64,000 nt of DNA. Origin: Chalara sp. BL73. Taxonomy: Eukaryota; Ascomycota; Leotiomycetes; Helotiales. The notes beneath the pieces were generated by a model. It was not told the DNA's origin. It saw only the letters and a list, made by a program, of their open reading frames with translations, and did not search any database. The first letter of the stretch is position 1. The number at the start of each line of letters is the position of its first letter. The translations under genes were made by a program, and so were the position numbers. The stretch covers positions 1,240,001 through 1,304,000 of the forward strand of contig CAKJVC010000030.1 of NCBI GenBank assembly GCA_918026815.1, given 5' to 3'. Positions 11,710-24,043 of the stretch are shown piece by piece.

Positions 11710-13800
11710 ATGGCAAATGAAAATATAATCACCAATGGATTTGCTAACTTTTTGAGTCAGGGCAAGTCTACTGCTGACTCGCGGAGATTTATTATCTTGG
11801 CCGTTATTGTCACGGTTCTTGTCCTAACCATATTTATTTGTGCCTCCTTACAAAGACTTAATAAATTTTATAGCATGGAACCCGAACCACATTGTAATTA
11901 TTGTTACATGCTCTGACTAAGTGTAGAGATCAAAATATCTCATCCAAAAATTGCAAATTCCTCGGTTTATTAAGAACTAAAATATGTCATAAAGATCCCA
12001 AACCATTCAGGATGGGTAGAGCCATGTTAGCTAGGTTGTGGCCACCCCACAGAAAGCTGTATCTAAAAGGTTATGTAGTCTGCTGGAAAGCCCTTTATCA
12101 TAGCAACACCCACGAACAATCATATATTGGACTCGCCAAGGCCTCACATGGAAGAGCTTATCAACGCGTTCCCATCCCTACTTTCGCTACATGCTGTAGT
12201 TAAAGAAGTAAGTTTAATAACTACAAGCTAAGGCTATTGAATGTTACCTAAATTTATCTTCCAGGTGCTTCAGCCGAAGTATACTATGTGCGGATTTGAG
12301 TAGCAGGACTAACGAGGGGTTGAAGGGACTGGGTTCGTGAGAGCATTAAGAAGCCTACTCACATCACACCTGCCTCCTCCTATTCCACGTCTTAAAAAAA
12401 TTATCGAACAAGGACCAAAAACTGGGATAGGGAATGGCAAGAATGCTGAGGGTTAAAAGGCCCAATTGGCTATAGAGCCTCCTTTCCAATGCCTTCCCAG
12501 AAAAGCTTAGGCGCGTCCCATGTCCAGGTCCATTCAACTATCAAAAGGCTGGTTGCAAAGGCTAACTGCTTTGTTTTTTTTTGGCGGGGAGCTATGTGAT
12601 GAATATCACTACAGATTTTTCCCATGGTAAAGCCTAAGTCTCGCAGGTCAGAATACACAATTCGCGAAGGATGCTCTCAACTTCGCTCGGGACGTGATCA
12701 TCGCTGCTGGGTTTGTACGACCAGTACCCAGGTGCTTATCACCGTGACTCAACTCACCAAAATAAGTTAAAGGGTCGCTGAAGTTTCGGATTTGTAGCAA
12801 ACGTAGCCACACGGGGGCACAAGGCCCCCAAAGGGATACTGGATGTGCTTAGTCCAATTGCCGAGCAACGGCTGAAGCTGCGAACAGCAGAAGCTCTAGG
12901 CTTAGGAGGTAAACCTGTAACTAGCGTTCCTACTGAACGGGGATAGTTTGGGTTAACAGATTTACAGGACGGCTGCATGCAATGGCTTGTTGACACTTCG
13001 CCGCGGACAAATCCGTGGACAGTCCAGCGCATGGTGGGCGAGATTATGGCAGCGTCGTTTAGCTCAGTTCATCAATTTGCATTGGTTGACCTTTTTGCTT
13101 CCCCCAAACATGCTGAGGCATACAAGAGGAAGCTGCAAAATTTTTCGTCTCCACTGGCGGTCTGCCTTTGCTTGATAGTTTTTGAAGGAACCTATGCGGT
13201 GCAATAGAATTGATGTTAGTAAGAACATTCCAAATAAAAGGTGGACAAGTTAAGCTCGCCTGCTGGTAGTTACTTGTCGACGGAAAGCTATCGCTCCGTT
13301 CAGTTTTTCTGATGGGTTCAAAGTTACCGTGGGAGATTGGATTTGCATTCCTCAGGAGGCTATGTTGCTCGGCGATCGCTATTACAGCGATCCACTCATA
13401 TCTGACGGGTTTCGATTTGTGTAAGGTGCTACGAAACGAGGGAGTGTTAGTGATTCTGTGGGAAATGCCCACCGAGGTCAGTTCACAGACGCATCATTAA
13501 ATTGGCTAATATGGGGCTCTGGAAGACTGTTTGGTAAGTACTCATACAAGAATATCCACTACAGAGTTACGCCCTAATAATCTTTCAAGCCCCGGTAGGT
13601 TCTATGCCGCCGTTGTGATGGGGTTTGTGATGGTTGAGGTTATATTAGGCCATGATCGCAGTTTGCTTGATCCCAAAAAGTCACGAAGAATGACCTGGCA
13701 ATCTTCTATTATTTTTATATTCCATAGACAGCTGCTTAGAAACTCTATTTTACTACCCTTACGATTGATCCTTTCTCTCTTGTTTTGGACTTTATAACAT
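11710..13800 (+). pseudogene. Cytochrome P450 monooxygenase pseudogene
   Basis: A broken microsomal P450 can be followed in shifting frames over about 2.1 kb. 11710-11916 gives an N-terminal membrane anchor (FIILAVIVTVLVLTIFICAS). 12200-12470 gives pieces like VLQPKYTM and LLTSHLPP. 12540-12710 reads RLVAKANCFVFFGGELC then DVIIAAGFVRPVPRCLSP before a TGA. 12830-13060 gives TAEALGLGGKPV and, after a TAG, MQWLVDTSPRTNPWTVQRMV with the I-helix-like GEIMAASFSSVHQ. The K-helix ExxR is present near 13184-13198. 13300-13480 gives VGDWICIPQEAMLLGDRYYS, then DGFRFV before TAA, then TDASLNWLIWGSGRL. Near 13590 PGRFYAAVVM follows, but the expected Cys before PGR is Ser and the frame across the preceding intron is lost. 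Several stops, frameshifts and the missing haem ligand make it non-functional. Confidence 0.8.
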
Positions 13801-14305
13801 AATGTTGTACAAAATGCATAATGCACTAAATTCTAGTTTTGCCCCAGCTTAGGAAGCAAGCAACAATATTGCAACGTATCAATAGACCAAAAAAAGGAAA
13901 ATATGCATCTCTTGAAGGTCATTCCCTTGAAGTTGGAGCTATTCAAAGGGGATTAGTTGCTGCTATACACAGTCCTATGCCATACTTTAGCCTCAAATGA
14001 AGCTTTATTCGAGGATATAATCAGGCAAAGCTAGGACGACGTGTGAAGATTTTGTAAGGTGCGGGATACAAACACATCTGAGTCATTTGTTATGCTGATA
14101 GGACCTCGAGTACTGACCATTCTTATACATTAATACCAGTACATCTTTTGACGGGACATATTGCCCTCCAAAGTACAGTAACGTTCAAAGCCTTTAGATC
14201 TCCATTTCCTATATTGTACCCCATAATGCATATGCGATACAGCAACAACAGCAAGTTCAATATACAGTTGCAAGGTACGACGATATTTCAATATCGCATG
14301 TTTCC
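13801..14305. other. Intergenic gap between the P450 relic and the rhamnosidase
   Basis: About 500 bp, AT-rich, with no coding signal. It contains the 3' UTR and terminator region of the leftward-reading rhamnosidase gene. Confidence 0.4.
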
Positions 14306-17300
14306 TTAGATTCCAGGGGCACAAACCTTGACCCAATCCAGCGAATGCTCTCTGGACCGATGTTCATCGTCATCCTCAACCTGAAAAATCTCAACTACCA
14401 GCTTCGGAGCATCAAGGATTCCAAGAGGCTTCAGAGTATAGTCATTTGTCCACCAATCCCCACCGCCTATCGACATTAGCAAAAACTCATAATTTGGTGA
14501 TCATACTCACTCCTCCACGCTCCTGGTCCACACATCCCAATCCATTCCGGCACGTGGATGTGGCTAAAACTGTTATATCGATTCCCAAATGCCGTAATCT
14601 CAAGTTCGTGAATACCTTCTTTCGGCTTGCCTAGGTCTAGGGTATGGGGTTGGAAAGCAATCCTTCCGAGTTTCTTCTCGGTCTTGGTGTCTGTCACTGC
14701 GAGAACAGGGTTCGAAAAGTTCGGTACGGAAAGAAGGATGTTGGATCCTGTTGATGCCTTGGTAGGAGGGACCGTTATGGAGACTTTGTAGATAATATTA
14801 CCAACGTAGAATGGGAATCCTTGTGGGACGACATTTCCCCAGGTTATCGGATTGACGCCTAATGGCCGAACCGTGGATTTCCAACCGTCAAGATGGACAG
14901 AGAAGTTCCCGAGGAGATAGATTCGCTCAACATTCGTCAACGCACTAAAGTCAAATGACAGCGTAACCGTGTTCTTGCCCTTATGGATTAGATACGGTGG
15001 AATATCCACAGTCTTGATGTCCGTATCAACCCACCAGTTTTCGTGATTCTCCGTTGGCTTCGTCACAGGAATGACAATATCATTAACAAGAATCATGATC
15101 TTATCTGAATCTTCCAAAGCCAGCTTACACGGCTCACTGAACGTGAATTCGGAGTTGACTGTGAAACGGAGAGTTGCTCGTGCCTTTGGTTCTCGTTCTT
15201 TAGGGGAGAAAACCCAGGGCTGTTTTATACGGTCGCCTTTTGCGAAGAGACCGAGTTTTCTGCGGATAATATTATCAATGCGGAGGACTTCTTCTTGTGC
15301 GGACCAGGACTCATCATTAATTCTGAATTCGGCATAATCGAGTAACAAGACATTGGGTTCGGATAATTCCACGCCTAAGAGTTGTTGTTAGCTTTGCCAT
15401 TCGGTCACATCTTTTATCCTTTGCTAGAGAATTACATTCTGCTAGAAATCAGAAGTGTTACTTACTTTTAAGCTTGACATCAGTTACAATTATATGTCCT
15501 TCTCCAGAAATTGACGAAATGCCAGAATTTTCTTCAAGGGAGCTGGATGGAGGGGATAGCCGAAGCAATAGACTTGCACAACCTTCAAATCTATATGGGA
15601 AAGATGTCCATCCTTTCTTGACGTATGCTTTAATCTCGGACTGTACTCCTGATAAAGTATCTAACTTCTCTACTTCCCAAGCACCCCTTAGCTTCACCGT
15701 CGTTGTTATTGGAGAGTTGCGATCTCTGTTACAGATGAAAACGAAGCGTTCTTCGCCATCCTTCCGCATTTGGTAGAGGAATTTATCTTCTGGGACATTG
15801 TCATGTATGACAATCCTGAGATCCCGATATTCCTCCAATGATGAGACAATACTTTGTTGACTGAACAAAATGCTTCTGCTAGTCTCAATAGTGGGATTCG
15901 CACTAGGTATAGCTGCATCAACGAAAGCTGGAGCGCTTCCGGCGATTATCACCTTGCCTCCTGCTTTTGAGAAAAGCCGCAATATCTTCAAAGTCGTAGA
16001 TCTGATCGTCTTCAGATTTGGCAGTATTATCACATCATACTCGCAAGCACCAACCGACAATTTGCCCTTGGGTCCTTTTTGAATCTGATTGGGGAGTAAG
16101 CTCTCCGAGATGAAGTCAAAATCTATTAATCCATGAAGAAGCCAGTTTGTCAAATCGCCAAATGCTTGATCGCGTATACCTTTCTCGTCGCCGTTTCCGT
16201 TCGGTCCAAAACTCAACCAATAACTCTCAACCGGATGAACAATACCCACACGAGTGAGTGCTTTCCCGCGAGTCAAGGCTACACCGACTCTGGCAAAATG
16301 GCTTTCGACGTAACCGTATTCCTTGTACCACGGGCTCTGATAGCCAATCGAAGCCGGATAGTCTCTCTTTCCTTCGCCTACCATACTTACCCATGTCAAA
16401 TGGTGAACTCGCATGGTGATACCCAGAGCAGCTTGCCAGTCTCCCTGTCCCTTATGTCCTTCAAATGTGTAGTCCCAATGAGTAACACCTAGGAAATAAT
16501 ATCAATACATGTAACATGTGAGTTATACCATTAAGGCAGCTTCTCCTTTGACTCACCATATAGCTCACTCATAGCTCCACGAAGTCCATTTTGCCGAGCA
16601 ACACTTGATACCTGTTTTGCTGTATTGTACTCGACCCAGTCACATAAGAGATCCATGCCAGGCATTTGCATGCTTCTGTAGCATCGCATGGCCTCTCCCA
16701 AGGCACAGGTCTGGGAATGCAGAGTTGGTTCTTCCATCATGTGACCATTGAGGAACAGGTTATTCTTTCCACACCAGGCTGCAATTTGGTCCATGAAAGC
16801 TGATACGAATCTTTCACATGCTGGTCGCTAAGTCAGAATGAAGGTCAATTGTTTGCCGCTTTGAACCTACAGTGGTCACGATATCTGACTCTTGCTGCAC
16901 TTGGTTTCCCATCCGCAAGATTCCAAACAAGCTCCGGAAGGTATTGGAGCAGGTCCGATTTGTATTCCTTCTCATAAGTTTTTAAGAAATCCACACTCCA
17001 TGCAAAAAAGACGTCATTTCTAGCGTGTGGGTTGTCGAGTTGATTCATTATCGTAAACTCTGGCTCATCAGTAAAGATACAGGGTATTGTGGTGCCGAAC
17101 TTATGACCAAGTTTGGCTTTGTATGTTTCATGAGTGAGATCGATAAAATGGGCCATTGCCTCTTTGCTCAGTGTATCGACATAAGTCTCACCATTGAACC
17201 ACTATATGTAGTATATCAGCGATTGAGCTCGAAATATCATGATTAAACAGCATATCGTCCAGAAAATGAATGCCTCCTGCATTTTCTGTGCATTTTGCGA

Positions 17301-18069
17301 AGGGACTTACAGCATCAGGGCCATTTGTCTCCATATATGCGAACCATATATTTGTATCTGCCACGTGCTCATTTAAGTCAACTTCCTTCAATACTCGATA
17401 AGATTTGAGACATCCATTTTCATCTAGTTCCACAATATAAGCTGCTAACAGATCCCCATCATAAAAGTTCGGGGAGAACTTCATCTTCTTCTGCTTAAAG
17501 TCAGGGTTATCTTTAATGACCTTTCCACCAGCAGTCCCTGATGGCCATCTATCTTCATCGTATCTGTCGAGTATAAGCATAGTTGAGGCGAGACCAATTC
17601 GATACTCACAAACATGCAAATAGCTTTTTCTTTTCCGCTGCATCAACACAAGCGCTAACCATTTCCAAGAACTCAGTTCCTAAATACTCCGTATCAAGTC
17701 CGGTTCTTGCGTGCATATGAAATCCTCCTGCAATATATTTGAATTAGCTCTCGTGTAACTAGAGTCTTGAGTATGCACAAATTGACTCAGATTCTCAGAC
17801 TCCCAATGAATACCCTACTCACCCATTCCCATTTCAGCAAATATATCTACTTGCCGTAGTAATTGTTCTCTGTTCAGTTTGGTGTTCCATGCCCAAAATG
17901 GCATTCCTCGATATTCCGAAGTTGGATTTTGGAACAATTCACTGCTGAACCCATCTGAGCTCTTAGGGTAGCTGAGAGGATTTGGAGGAGGATCTTTTCT
18001 CTTTTCAGTACCACCATTAGCTGTTTTTAGAGCTGCCGTGATGAAAGAAGGGATGGGTAGACGATCCAT
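14306..18069 (-). CDS. GH106-type alpha-L-rhamnosidase-like glycoside hydrolase
   Basis: Predicted alpha-L-rhamnosidase of the GH106 type, acting on rhamnose-containing plant glycans or glycosides. Eight exons read in phase (18069-17823, 17727-17610, 17563-17311, 17201-16871, 16820-16557, 16488-15466, 15374-14511, 14466-14306), giving 880 aa with GTGAGT/GTAAGT-type donors. Characteristic blocks: GMPFWAWNTKLNREQLLRQV, GGFHMHARTGLDTEYLG, LYDEDRWPSGTAGG, CIFTDEPEFTI, HMMEEPTLHSQ, SYWLSFGPNGNGD. The C-terminal third (from about residue 550) has beta-sandwich character and ends GDWWTNDYTLKPLGILDAPK ... VCAPGI. No clear signal peptide follows the chosen start (MDRLPIPSFITAALK), so the enzyme may be intracellular or the start may be misplaced; the frame is open upstream to 18219. 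Activity is inferred from the family. An FHS sugar transporter lies 4.5 kb away, which may or may not be related. Confidence 0.82.
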
Positions 18070-18575
18070 GTTTGGGTTGGGTCCGGTGTTGGGCGAAGGC
18101 ACAATTGAACAGGAGATGAGATGAACTATCGTGAAAGGTCTAGTTATATGACCAATGATGATACAAGATAATAGAACATCAGTGTAAACATATGTATAAA
18201 AGTAGCCAAGTACATACAATTGAGGGAGGAGGAGTGAAAAGGATCAGCTGGACATTGATGCTCATCCCGTGACTGTTTCAGGTGACCCGAGCGATGCGGG
18301 GATTTGATCTGAGCAAGGAGCGGCCCAATCATTAACTGGAGTTGCCAAGTGTCGCGTCCAAAAAGACGCGACACCACAAACATTCGAGACGACTTTTATA
18401 GAGCGTAGCCTATTCGACCAGTTATTGTTGTACTACAGCAAACAACCACTGCGACTGTCGCTCCTTTAACACATACCGATGCTGACACCGCATATCTTCT
18501 ATAGTAACGCTCATCAGAAAGTCCGGTTAGAGCCAAAGCGAACCTGTGAACATGGGCATCTGAGCAAGGGTCACA
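18070..18575. promoter_or_regulatory. Divergent promoter region
   Basis: About 500 bp between the starts of the leftward rhamnosidase gene and the rightward kinetochore gene. At 18345-18372 a short palindromic word (TGTCGCGTC...GACGCGACA) flanks a few A's; this hairpin-like 9-bp inverted repeat could be a regulator site, function unknown. Confidence 0.4.
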
Positions 18576-20640
18576 ATGGAGTTCACCATGGCAGAATCTC
18601 GTGAGGAGCGCATGCAGCAGCGTCTGCGCGGAGCCCAGAGACGACAGGTCAAGGATTTCGACTTTGGATTCGGCTTTCCCGCCGGTCCAGCTCAAGTCGA
18701 GTCAGAACCACCATTACCAGGCCATCCACAGCCAGATGTAGTCGCACAATTACCAGGCCAAATACCTGCTAGAGCAACGCCTGGAGAAAGTAATGTGCGC
18801 AATGACGCAAATACTTCTGCGAAGAGGAAGAAATTAGATGGCGAAGGAGCCTCTACACCATTTTCTTCCAGCCGGAACATAAGATCGTCAGTTCCTCCAT
18901 CAAGTTCTGATATATACGCGCTGCCTGAAGACGAACCAGACGACGAGGCTGAAGTAGATAGGGCTACTTCACAGGTAGTTGGAGAAAGTGCCGATCTCAC
19001 AGATGTGCGTCACTTAGAAGAGCCTCCAACAGCAACTGAGGAGGTAGTAAGTGCAGCAGAAGCAACTGAGCAAGAAGGCACACCCATAATACAACCTATA
19101 GGAGAGCAAGAAGGCGAATTGGATGTGATTCTTGAGTCTGGAGTCATAATGTCCACTCCTCGTCTTGGCGGACACACGACTCCGTTTTTACGAGCCCAAG
19201 TCGAAGAAGAGATTATAGAAAGCCCCAAGAATGCACCTGGGAGCGGCAGCCGTGTGCGTATCAGACTTGACAGAGCGGCTGTCCAAGGTTCTCAATTACA
19301 CGAAGCCATGCAAGATAATGCCGCAGCAATTGAGGACGTCCAGAGCTTGACAAAACAGAAGAAGCGGCAGAGAAGTGATACTGATTCACAACTATCAGGG
19401 CGGAGCACAAAGCGTACACGACGAAGTCTAGATATTGAAATGAATGGAATTCCCAATAAAGTTGAAGTGGCTTCTCTACAGCACGTAGCCCGTCGAGGCC
19501 AGAAACTGAAGTCGTCAACAGTTATGAGAAATTCTATGATTGCGACGGAAGAGCCTAAGATTAACTTGGTGGAGGAGGCAGAGGAGACTAATGATGAAGA
19601 AGCCGCGACTATTCTGAAGCAGAATCGAGGCCGAAGGATATCTAGAAACGCCGGCTCTCCTGACTTGGATGGAGTCATTTCCACAACGACACCTCCACTA
19701 CCGAAGAAGAAACGAAGAAAATCATATCAGGCCTCAAGTCCTGTCCAGCAACGCCATCCGAAGAATCACGGATCCAGCACTAAAGTCGCCAGTTCGCCAG
19801 GCCCCTCCAAGAAACAGCGGAAGCAATCGAATGCCCGTCGTGATAGCCCGATTCCAATTACCGTTCATCGTTTGACCCGTAGACTCTATTACGAGGAAGA
19901 TGAAACCGATGCAGATATTCTGAATGCGGAGATACCGCATGTCAAGAGAAGCGGAGTCAATGCTGTCGATGTTCTGAGTCAAATATGTGAGGAGGTTGTC
20001 GATTCAGGAATTGAGACCTTGCGAGGTCTGACCGCGAGTGCTGAGGACTTTGACTTACGTCGAGAGTATATGACGAAGTCCAAGGCAATCGAAGCATTCG
20101 GGAAAGAGCTTGAGACGCGCTTGATCGAGCATGTAGGTATTATGGTGCTGTAATGTAATTATGCTGATGTAATTAGACGACTAACCTTGATAACACAACT
20201 GCGCTTGAGAAAAGAGTTCGAGAGGAGCAAAGGAAGAAGCTGGCTCTGCGAGAAAGGATCTTGCGCGTGCGAGCCGAACGAGAACAAGTTGCTCTTCGCA
20301 TGGACGAGGTCAGAATCAAGCACGAGGATGAATCGAAAGCTACTTACGTGAGTCTACTTTATCGGCATCAAACGTGCCTGCTAGGACAATCTGACCTCGA
20401 CAGGAACGCGATTTTCTGAATACTACCATTCACGACGTAGAATTGGCAGTAGAGCAGGGAATGGTTAACCAAGCCATGATTAATGAACCAGTTCGAAAAA
20501 TAGGCATTGAGCTTCTTCTTAAAAGGATAGCGACTGAAGTTAGCAATAAAGGTGACTCTGGCGGTTTCTTGGCGCATATTAAGAACTTTAATGCTTTTCT
20601 GGAGCGTGCGGCAATTGCGCTTGAGACAAGAAAAGTTTGA
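18576..20640 (+). CDS. Inner kinetochore CENP-U/AME1 (Mis17)-like protein
   Basis: Three exons (18576-20132, 20177-20347, 20404-20640) read in phase, 654 aa. The N-terminus (MAESREERMQQRLRGAQRRQVKDFDFGFGF) is a short basic/aromatic motif as seen in fungal AME1-type proteins, where it contacts the Mis12/MIND complex. Residues 30-440 are disordered, with KKRK/RRSK-like basic patches (candidate nuclear signals). The C-terminus from about residue 470 is helical: DVLSQICEEVVDSGIETLRG, then a coiled coil (EKRVREEQRKKLALRERILR) and a last helix ending LETRKV. This fits the COMA/CCAN subunit AME1/CENP-U, acting at the centromere. ATG 18591 is an equally good start and gives MAESREE. The call rests on architecture rather than a catalytic motif; an AT-hook-like nuclear protein is the alternative. 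Confidence 0.62.
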
Positions 20641-21084
20641 GCCGTTCATACTCAACAGACATTTCCTGAGCCTAATGCCACCAGCTAGGAGGTTCAACAT
20701 GGATCGAAAGCTAGGGTAATATAGGATATCGGAAAGATACATAACATAAGGAGATGAAAGCCTTTGAAGACATACTAGATAGAGATGCCCATGACATGGA
20801 AGCTACGAGCATCCAAAGGAAATATTTCGTCAGCATAAGAGGTGCGATAGCGGTTTTCGCTACTCTCATAGAAAATAGTAAGCAAATTACAGTCTTATCC
20901 TCGCACAAATAATTTTCCATATTTAGATACAGCGCTCAGAAAATTCGTGATTATGCTAACCGAGAATAGATGCATTTATGCAAATATGTCATCGACGAAC
21001 TACTACTACGTCACAAATGTTGCCTATCAAATATTCAAGAATATTCTGCTGTACAAACGTCAAGCACTACCAAGACATTCTACT
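20641..21084. other. Gap between the kinetochore gene and the GNAT relic
   Basis: About 440 bp of AT-rich sequence with no coding or repeat signal that I can support; it contains the 3' end region of the kinetochore gene. Confidence 0.4.
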
Positions 21085-21990
21085 TCAGCTTCGCGGCTTG
21101 ATCATTTCGAGCTCCTGGCTCGCTCTGATCACATAAAGACACTCATCCGCTTTGTCTTCTAACTTTACGTCCTCTCCTCGCTCTGCATAATCTATCGGCT
21201 TCCTCTCCAATACCTCAAAACCTATTTTTCCAAACAATTTCGCTGCCCCTAGCCTCACTCTCACATAAGTAACTGCATTTTTCTCGTCTGTAGTGTCATT
21301 CGTCTCTTGGCATGACATTTTACCAGTGCCTTTGTGCTGAAACGCAGGATCAATCATTATGTTCTGACGTACTATTTGAAGCCAACAGCCTATGGTGGGG
21401 GGAAGTAATGCAGAGGAGAAAATGAACATCAATCCTTTGATGGGTCATATCCGTACCTTTCGACTGATGGGTATAACACTTCACGAAAATCTTTGATAGA
21501 TGGCATCTTTTCAACCAGAGGAAAAGGAGTAGTTGGCACGGGTATGTGCAAAGTCTGCGTCTGTGAGCACACATGGAAGACTGATTCCCATCCAGCCTAC
21601 AGTATTGCTAGAGGGCTTGTCAGTTCGCTGCTTTCAATGTGAGGAAAAGCAACGATGCATTATATAACCAAGACTCAATGACTTAAAGAATACCTACGAG
21701 ATTATAGCATCTTAGATGCGGCTTTCGCTAAGACACTTGTTCTTATCGACCACTTTCCACAGCTTACACGCTCGAGACTCATGCCCAACGCCGTCAGAAT
21801 AACGTGTTGCTAGACCTGCTTCATTAGATTTCATCTCCTCGTCGATAGAAATGCTCCCTTTCATCGGATTCCAGAACTCTTCAGTGCTTTGATCATCACA
21901 TCCACGAAGTCACGCTCGTCAGTTTCGTCTGTGGCTTCTATTTGAAACTCTGAGCGAGTGGGCTTTTGGGCCGGAGAATCTACGTTTCTG
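21085..21990 (-). pseudogene. Decayed GNAT-family N-acetyltransferase
   Basis: On the minus strand, 21432-21085 reads IMIDPAFQHKGTGKM (acetyl-CoA-binding motif A: the usual Q-x-x-G-x-G/A is recognisable as QHKGTG) and, after an abnormal segment, VTYVRVRLGAAKLFGKIGFE and VLERKPIDY, the typical C-terminal end of fungal GNAT proteins. Further upstream on the same strand, about 21990-21700, other frames give EATDETDERDFVDVMIKAL, then STEEFWNP and ACKLWKVVDKNKC, resembling the N-terminal half of such acetyltransferases. The pieces are out of frame with stops between them and no splice sites that rejoin them, so I call it a relic. A badly interrupted live gene with introns I missed cannot be excluded. 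Confidence 0.5.
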
Positions 21991-22537
21991 ACATTATGTT
22001 GTCTCGGATACGCAAGTCCTTAGGATATAATGGTATAAGGGATCTAAAGCAGACTTCCGGATCAAATACTGCTTTGTTTATTATGAAGTTTTTAGCGGCA
22101 ATGAACACGCTGGTCATCAGCGCCTAAGGATGGAAACGAACATTTGCAAATTAGCATATATTAATACTTATCATAAAAGAGAAAGTGACTCCTAATATCT
22201 TTTCGCAGTGGTAGGAATGAGATTAGGGTCAAATTTTCACGTGAAGTAATCATTCAAGAACTGCTACAATCGAAAAGGCGCATCGCTAATCGTGTGAAAA
22301 AGCGACACTGTAGCTGGCCGACAAAGGGCATGGCTTTGGCGTATATCACTTGAAATACCGTTATCGTACGTATATCTGACTCCCTAAAGTCAGCGTATAG
22401 GGAGACCAAACATCCCACCTATTAACAAGTAGCTAGTACAAGTTTATGGCCTCAAAACCTCGTGAACCTCATTATGCATCTATCAACGTGCCAGCGTGCT
22501 GAACAGCTACCTTCTTTAAGATTTTGGAAATAAATGA
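21991..22537. other. Gap between the GNAT relic and the sugar transporter
   Basis: About 550 bp with no open frame of note and no repeat recognised. It includes the downstream region of the leftward transporter gene. Confidence 0.4.
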
Positions 22538-24043
22538 TCAACCAATAATCTCTGCGTTCACAGCCTCCTGCTTCTCAAACATTCCTTCTGGAACCCTGAC
22601 AGATTCTTCATCTGTTGCAGAGTTTCGGATTCCAACATCTGCCGTCGTAAACTTATCCGCAGGATCTCTATACGCAGGTACAAAGTTGACACAAACGGCA
22701 TAAGTGCAAGCTGCCACAAAAAACATTAGCGGCACCGTCATAGCAATGGCCGTAGAATCATTAGCATCAGCCGCTGCTCCCATCAAAGGTGGCACACAGG
22801 CCCCACCCGAAACACCAGCAACTATCCATCCAGATCCTCGCTTTGTATGTCTTCCCAGCCCTCGCATGCCGAGCGCTACAATGGTTGGGAAACATATCGA
22901 CTCAAAGAATAGCGTGATATACAACATTGCCATACCCGTGTTGCCGTGATGTGTGATGCTCGGAGCGATGAACACAATACACATTGTTAAGTAGAACAAA
23001 AATACCCATCGAGGACGCACGAACTTCATAAGCCCTACACCTACGAAACGACCAAGTGCGAACGCGCCCTGCGCTCCGGCAAGGAACTTGGCCCCGAGCG
23101 AGTTGTCAGTGTTGGCGCGATGCTCAGTCACGTAATTAATAAAATAGCTAGCAATAGCGACTTGTGCACCAGTGTAACAGAATTGCGCAAATGCAGCGTG
23201 GAATAAGCGATATTGTTTTCTGAAGGGCTTGTCATCGGCATCGACGTGCGTTTCGTGAGCTTGAAATTGCATGTCTGCATCCGTAATTTCGGGAATCGGT
23301 GAGAAATAGAAGACTGCTGCTAACAAGAACACAAAACAAGCAATTGCCAGGTAGACCCATTGCACGTTTTTTAACGCCTTGTCGTCATATTGGTCCCCCA
23401 AGAAGAACACATATGAGCCAAGAACCGGTGCAACGACGGTTCCGATACCGTTGAATGCTTGCGAGAGGTTAATGCGGATCTCTGCATAGCGAGGCGGACC
23501 ACAGACGGTGATATAGGGATTAGCTGCAGTTTCGAGGGAGCCAAGGCCGTTTCCTATGATGAAAATAGCGGCGCAGAAACCCCCAAAGGACTTATGTAAG
23601 ATGCAGGGCCAGGCGATCAAGGCACCAATCCCGTAGAGACAGAGACCCCAGATGAAGACAGGCTTGTAGCCATAATGTCGGAGGATCCAGTTTGCATGAC
23701 CCAATGACGCGAGAGGGTAGGCGCTTCGTGTTTTAGTAGTTTCTAGGTTAATTCGTGAAAGTAACGTACCCAAAGTAAGCAGCCTGGAGACCAGCAGATC
23801 TGGCTCGAGTGATGTCCAATGTTTCTTGGAAGTGCTTATTCAAGGTATCGAGAAGTCCATATGAGAAGCCCTGTAATGATCAGATCTCAAGAAGAAATTA
23901 AGAGACGGCGGCATGCGTACCCATAGAAAGAATAGGATCGTGACGAGACATATGGGATAGATAGATTGTCTCAACGTCAATTCAGCAGCCTTCGTCCTTT
24001 CTTTATCGCTGATTTTCAGAGAATGTTTTTTGAATATCGTCAT
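22538..24043 (-). CDS. FHS/FucP-family MFS sugar:H+ symporter
   Basis: Plasma-membrane major facilitator related to the bacterial fucose/galactose/glucose:H+ symporters. Three exons (24043-23921, 23870-23770, 23723-22538), all in phase, 469 aa with about 12 TM segments. Family hallmarks: FFLWGFSYGLLDTLNKHFQ at the end of TM1 and start of TM2; GNGLGSLETAANPYITVCGP in the N-terminal half (the NxxE..ANPY motif typical of FucP-like proteins); RINLSQAFNGIGTVVAPVLG. The C-terminal tail (residues about 425-469) is hydrophilic and rich in E and D. The frame is open to ATG 24070, but 24043 gives MTIFKKHSLKIS, a more usual cytosolic N-terminus. L-fucose, L-rhamnose, glucose and galactose are all possible substrates; none can be chosen from sequence. 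Confidence 0.85.

Noticed and set aside
13600..13800. Independent small membrane protein at the end of the P450 relic
   Set aside because: The start of this open frame continues the P450 C-terminus (PGRFYAAVVM...); the hydrophobic tail after it is read-through of AT-rich DNA.
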